A DNA stretch of 64,000 nt from Peromyscus leucopus. Taxonomy: Eukaryota > Chordata > Mammalia > Rodentia > Cricetidae. Under the pieces are notes generated by a model. It made no database searches. It saw only the letters and a list, made by a program, of their open reading frames with translations, and had not been told where the DNA came from. Position numbers and translations under genes: made by a program. This document shows positions 60,031-64,000 of the stretch, one piece after another. The stretch is taken from NCBI RefSeq assembly GCF_004664715.2, contig NC_051071.1, positions 34,312,030 to 34,376,029 of the forward strand, in the 5' to 3' direction. The stretch's first letter is position 1; each line of letters starts with the position of its first letter.

Positions 60031-60360
60031 CAGGCCCACATTACTTTTCCTGTGGCTATGATAAAACACACTGACTAAAGTAACTTAAGGGTTTGTGTTC
60101 ATTCACAGTGTAGGGTAAATATAGTCCATCATGGTGGGGAAGTCATGGCAGAGGAGCTTGAGGAAGTTAGTCACAACACATCTGCTGTCAGGAAGCAGAG
60201 AGAAATGAACTCTAACTCCCCCTTACAGTTATAGTGGGTCTTCCCACCCCACTTAACCTAATCTAGACAATACCTTACAACTATACTCAGAGGCTTATCT
60301 TCTAGGAGTTCCAGATTCTTTTAAGTTGACAATATTAGTCACCACAAGGTCTAACAGAAT
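60031..60360 (+). repeat. Dispersed rodent repeat, family not assigned
   Basis: 'cctgtggctatgataaaaca', 'tagtccatcatggtggggaa', 'ggtcttcccaccccacttaa' and 'ttaagttgacaatattagtc' match a dispersed rodent repeat that I recall but cannot name. Confidence 0.5.
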
Positions 60361-61044
60361 TCAGCAATAAGACTATCCAGTTCTGTGGCTTATCTTTGTT
60401 GGCAGACTATTAGTACTTCAATATCACTGCTCTTTGTAAATCTGTTTAGATTGAATTTATCCTGATGGCTTAATTTTCACAAACCATATGTCTAGTAATT
60501 TATCCATTTCCTGTAGATATTCCAATGTGTTGGAACACAATTTTTCAAAACATCCTACTAGTTACCTCTCTATGTGTGCATCTGTTGAAACAAGTGCCCA
60601 GTTTTATTAATTGAGATCTTCTCTCTCCATTCTGGGCTAGTTTGGTAAGAGTTTATCAATCTTGCTCATCTTTTCAAAGAGCTAACTTTGTTTCATTGAT
60701 CCTTGGACTGCTGGTCTAAGTCTTCTCAAATCAGTGAGACCACTGAATTTTTTGAAGGACTACCCTCTCTGTGGTACAATCCATAAAGTATATACTGGTA
60801 GAAAGCTGAGGTAATCCAAGAGTTTGTAACTAGTTTCTGTCTTTCAGGGTCTAAGACCCATAATCATGATTTTCTTTTGTTCTCTTAATTGGAATTTTGA
60901 AGTTAACAGACAATGTAATAGGTTTCATTATGACATTTTCTTACATAGGTCATTATACTTCGTTTTTTATTCATGCCCTCCCACCCCATGTCCTGCCCCA
61001 CTACTCCCTGTCCCTTGCTTTCCAATTTTCTGCTAATATATGCT
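60361..61044 (-). mobile_element. Antisense L1 fragments (ORF2 and a second 3' end)
   Basis: 60361-60720 is reversed ORF2 ('gtttatcaatcttgctcatc', 'caaagagctaactttgtttc'). 60890-61044 resembles a reversed 3' UTR end ('ggtttcattatgacatttt', 'ccctcccaccccatgtcc'), so at least two L1 copies abut here. Confidence 0.6.
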
Positions 61045-61750
61045 CCAGGATCTGTGAGATGGCTCAAAAGTCAAAGGCACTTGCTGCTATGTCGTGGAAT
61101 AAAGTATTTGTTTAACTAAGTAAAGATGTGTTACATTTGTTTGTTTTGCAGAATAATTGTTTAACTACATAAAGATGTGTTGCATCTGTTTATGCTGCAT
61201 TTGTTTAATTATGTAAAGATGTGTTGCTGTTTCACTTTGCTTACTTAAGGCACCTGATTGGTCTAATAAAAAGCTGAAAAGCCAATAGCTAGGCAGTAGA
61301 GAGATAAGCAGGACTGGTGGGCAAAGAGAATAAAAAGGAGGAGGAATCTAGGCTCGAGAGAGAACAAGGGAGAAAATGAGGGAGACACCCTAGGCCAGCC
61401 AGCCAGACATAGGAAGCAGGAAAATAGGACATACAAAATGAAAAAAAGGTACAAACCCTGAGGCAAAAACATAGATGAAGAGAAACAGGTTAATATAAGT
61501 TATAAGAGTTAGTGGGACAAGCCTAAACTAAAGCCGGACATTCACAACTAATAAGTCTCCATGTCAAGATTTGGGGGCTGGTAGTCCAAGAAAGGCTTCC
61601 ATACTGCTAAGCCTGGGATACTGGGTTGTATCCATGAGGCCCACATTGTAGAAGGATAGAACCAAATCCCACCAGTTTTTTTCTGTCCTCCATGTGTGTG
61701 CACCATGGCACACTCACATGCACAAACAAACACACAATAAGCAAATGTTA
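61045..61750 (+). repeat. RSINE1/B4-family SINE split by an LTR
   Basis: The head 'ggatctgtgagatggctcaa...cttgctgcta' (to 61089) and the body 'ctgctaagcctgggatactg...ctgtcctccatgtgtgtgc' (from 61604) join into one RSINE1. The 6-bp target 'ctgcta' is present on both sides of the LTR. Confidence 0.82.
61090..61603 (+). mobile_element. Solo ERV LTR in RSINE1
   Basis: 514 bp starting 'tgtcgtggaataaag' and flanked by 'ctgcta' at 61084-61089 and 61604-61609. The 6-bp duplication fits ERV2/ERVK. Related to the antisense LTR at 48629-48919. It has three copies of 'gtaaagatgtgttgc/tac' near 61122-61222. The end reads '..ttccata', not CA. Confidence 0.8.
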
Positions 61751-61754
61751 AAAA

Positions 61755-62470
61755 TAATTTAAGATGCAGCATGTGTGTGTTCTAGTTTACTAGCTGCCTA
61801 AAAGAAGTTTATCGTTGCTGATTTGTTAACTTGAGTAATTTTATTTATACAAATTCAATTCTTTTCAAATATTTGCTTTCTAATAGTTCTCTTTGCAAAT
61901 ATTTAGGACTATTATTTAATCCTTTAAGTGTGAAATTGTATTGTGAGACATACGACTACTGGTGGCTCCTTACCATGTACAGGAGGTCAAAGCCATTGAA
62001 TATTGGCCACCTCTAAATGATGAAAGAAACAGAAAATGAACATTGCCGATAGAACAATGACACCTATTTCAGACTGCTGACCATTAGAATTAAAAGATTT
62101 AAGATATACTTTATTAAGCCACCAAAATCTGTGATCTTTGTTAAGGGATACTAGATTTTGCCAAAGGTCTTTTCTACATTCGATTAGGAGATCATATGGT
62201 TTCTGTCATTCTATTTAGGCAGTGGATTGTGTTTATAGTTTTATATAATGTTTAATCAACACTATCTCTCTGGGATAAAGCCAACTTGGTCACAGTCGAT
62301 AATTTTTTTTAATGTGTACTTAAATTGAATAGGTGATAATATGGTTTCTGTCATTCTATATAGGCAGTGGATTGTGTTTATAGTTTTATATAATGTTTAA
62401 TCAACACTATATCTCTGGGATATAGCCAACTTGGTCATAGTGGATAATTTTTTTTAATGTGTACTTAAAT
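61755..62470 (-). mobile_element. Antisense L1 RT-region fragment with tandem duplication
   Basis: Reversed ORF2 RT sequence ('tgggataaagccaacttggt', 'cagtggattgtgtttatag'). 62183-62470 holds two tandem copies of a 145-bp stretch. Confidence 0.65.
62183..62470 (-). repeat. 145-bp tandem duplication in L1
   Basis: Copy 1 (about 62183-62326) and copy 2 (about 62327-62470) share 'atggtttctgtcattctat', 'taatgtttaatcaacactat' and 'aatttttttt' plus 'aatgtgtacttaaatt', with few mismatches. Confidence 0.9.
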
Positions 62471-62808
62471 TTGGTTTGTGTGGTGGTCTGAATTAGGAAT
62501 GGCCCTGATAGACTCATATGTTTGAATGCTTGGCCCATAGGGAGTGGCACTTTTAGGAGGTGTGTGTGGCCTTGTTGGAAGAAGTTTGCTATTGTGGGGG
62601 TGGGTTTTGAGGTCTCATACACTCCAGCTATGCCCAGTGTGTCACACAGTCTCCTTCTGCTGCCTGTGGATCAATATGTGAAACTCTCAACTCCTTTTCC
62701 AGAACCACGTCTGCCTGCATGCCACCATGTCCTACCATAATAATGGACTAAACCTCTGAAACTATAAGCCAGCCCCAATTAAATGTTTTCCTTTATAAGA
62801 GTTGTGAA

Positions 62809-63310
62809 GCTGGGCGGCGGTGATGTATGCCTTTAATCCTAGCACTCGGGAGGCAGAGCCAGGCGGATCTCTGTGAGTTCGAGGCCAGCCTGGTCTACTG
62901 TGGGGCGTTTACCCACCACCCCCACAGCTTCCCAGAGTTTTCTTGAGTGCAATCAGCAGGAAATATTAGATAGAAGGATTTATAGCGGAGAATCTTGTGG
63001 AGATAAACAGATAGAAAATAAAGAATAGCCTCGAGAGGGCCTGGAACCTATTCCAACAGGCCCCGACTGTCTCTGGCCCAGGGTTTTTATAGAGACGCCA
63101 AGGGGTGGAGCAAAAGACCTCCTCCCCCAGCACAAGTGCAGACCATCTCAGACACCTGTACTCAGGCCCGTGGTCCTGATCATCCTCTATTCGGACCTGC
63201 TGGGTAAAGCCACGAGGAACCCAAGAACGGGCTCCCACAGTCTACAGAGCAAGCTCCAGGATAGGCACCAAAACTACACAGAGAAACCATGTCTCGGAAA
63301 AAAAAAAAAA
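62809..63310 (+). repeat. B1 SINE split by an LTR
   Basis: The left part is 'gctgggcggcggtgatgta..gccagcctggtctac' (to 62898). The right part is 'agagcaagctccaggatagg..' to poly(A) (63246-63310). Its 3' half follows the 'ggtctacagagcaag' B1 variant, unlike the 'gggctaccaagtgag' variant at 22017 and 30000. Confidence 0.93.
62899..63239 (-). mobile_element. Solo LTR (ERV2-type), youngest in the nest
   Basis: 341 bp. The minus strand starts 'tgtgggagcccgttcttgg' and ends 'gtaaacgccccaca'. A perfect 6-bp duplication 'gtctac' is at 62893-62898 and 63240-63245. The minus strand has a TATA box (tctataaaaa, 63092-63083), so U3 is on the high-coordinate side. It is transcriptionally sense to Lcorl. 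No internal sequence remains. Confidence 0.95.
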
Positions 63311-63370
63311 GTTGCAGTGGTGGTCATGGTGTCTCTTCACAGCAATAGAAACCCAAACTAAGACAGTTTG

Positions 63371-64000
63371 TAAGCAAACTACTGAAAAATTTTGAATCTA
63401 TGTTTCAGACATATTGGTCCACATTTTTTTGTTGTTATCAGGATAATTTTTGGCTCTATAGAAAGAATATAGAAATGTTTCTCCAGTTTCTATTTTACAG
63501 AATAATTTGAGAAATATTGGTGTTACTTTGAAGGTCTGGTAGAAATCTGTGCTTAGTCAATCTGGCCCTGGGCTTTTTCCAGCTGGAAAACTTTTGATTA
63601 CCTTATGTACCTCATTAGATATTACAGATATTTTTAAATTAGTTACTTCTTGATTTAACTTTGGTAAGTCATATATATCTAGAAATTCATCCCTTTCTTT
63701 TGTTGATTATAGACTTCTAAAGTATGACCTTATGATTATCTGAATTGCTTAGGCCCTGTTGTAATGTTTTTTTCATCTCTATCTAAATTTATTAATCTGC
63801 ATCCTCTTTCTTTGGGTTAATTTGACAAAAGGTTCATCAATCTTGTTAATTTTTTTCAAAGAATCAACTCTTAATTCCACTGATTCTTTGTATTTTTTTC
63901 CATTTCATTTCATTAATTGCAGCACTGAGTTTGATTTCTTTTTTTACATTTTGGATGGTTTGTTCTTATTTTTCTAAAGCATTTCAGGTGCATCATTAAG
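63371..64000 (-). mobile_element. Antisense L1 ORF2 fragment, runs off window
   Basis: Reversed L1 RT-to-upstream ORF2 ('tggccctgggctttttccag', 'ttgacaaaaggttcatcaat', 'caaagaatcaactcttaatt'). Broken frames. Confidence 0.75.

Larger units (their letters stand above)
62479..63365 (+). mobile_element. MaLR (MT/ORR1-type) solo LTR, interrupted
   Basis: 'tgtggtggtctgaattagga', 'aggaggtgtgtgtggccttg', 'ctttataagagttg' and, after the insert, 'tggtcatggtgtctcttcac' to 'ctaagaca'. A perfect 5-bp duplication 'gtttg' at 62474-62478 and 63366-63370 fits ERVL integration. A B1 (62809-63310) sits inside. Confidence 0.93.
1..64000 (-). other. Lcorl: Lcorl locus, internal part (introns 1-4, exons 2-4)
   Basis: Three in-frame exons on the minus strand match what I recall of LCORL, a nuclear chromatin-associated corepressor-like protein. 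The longer isoform (PALI2) binds Polycomb repressive complex 2, and the NCAPG-LCORL region is associated with body size in several mammals. Here exon 2 lies at 44929-44994, exon 3 at 25002-25081 and exon 4 at 23927-24056, so intron 2 is 19,847 nt and intron 3 is 945 nt. Introns 1 and 4 run off the window. No GC-rich first exon or CpG island was seen in 44995-64000, and the next coding exon was not found in 1-23926. Exon numbers follow the usual LCORL structure from memory. Confidence 0.9.

Noticed and set aside
44995..64000. Lcorl first exon or CpG-island promoter
   Set aside because: No GC-rich, CpG-rich stretch with an initiator ATG is present; intron 1 continues off the right edge.

Overview
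This window is rodent nuclear DNA. It contains three internal coding exons of one gene, on the minus strand, set in long introns filled with retrotransposons. The exons (44929-44994, 25002-25081, 23927-24056) join in frame with GT-AG splice sites. Together they encode a stretch I recognise as the N-terminal part of LCORL (ligand-dependent nuclear receptor corepressor-like). The first exon should lie beyond the right edge and the remaining 3' exons beyond the left edge. The SINE set (B1, B3/B2-type, B4/RSINE1, ID), Lx-type L1 and MT/ORR1-type MaLR LTRs point to a muroid rodent. The commonest B1 variant, carrying 'aagtgagttccaggaaagg' in its 3' half, is one I associate with cricetids and plausibly with neotomines such as Peromyscus. 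Species cannot be fixed from this sequence alone.

Layout. 1-23926 is part of intron 4: mostly AT-rich unique sequence, an antisense L1-like block with a degenerate tandem repeat (1268-2765), a B1-plus-L1 double insertion at one target site (10333-11043), a Polr3f processed pseudogene (about 11040-12425, minus strand), and an Lx-type L1 3' UTR (19060-20560). 23927-25081 holds exon 4, a 945-nt intron and exon 3. 25082-44928 is intron 2. It has scattered SINEs, then a long plus-strand L1 (31975-39465) carrying an LTR and a second L1 inside it, a GC-richer unassigned segment (39940-40720) bordered by an inverted copy of a piece of that L1, and another L1 holding a clean solo LTR (40827-41290). 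44929-44994 is exon 2.

44995-64000 is part of intron 1 and is the densest repeat tract. It has an Lx-type L1 split by a twin-primed L1 (47335-48350) and by an antisense ERV remnant with its polypurine tract, a MaLR provirus with both LTRs (53216-55824), and a tract of antisense L1 (55830-64000) cut by several LTRs. The tract includes a four-level nest at 62479-63365: L1, then a MaLR LTR, then B1, then a young solo LTR.

The only protein-coding function I can support is Lcorl. I find no CRISPR array, operon, tRNA or rRNA gene and no new coding system. What is unusual is the insertion architecture: target-site duplications that order the events, local inverted and tandem copies, and LTR regulatory signals inside a gene locus. 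Family names of repeats come from recall of consensus features, not from a database search.
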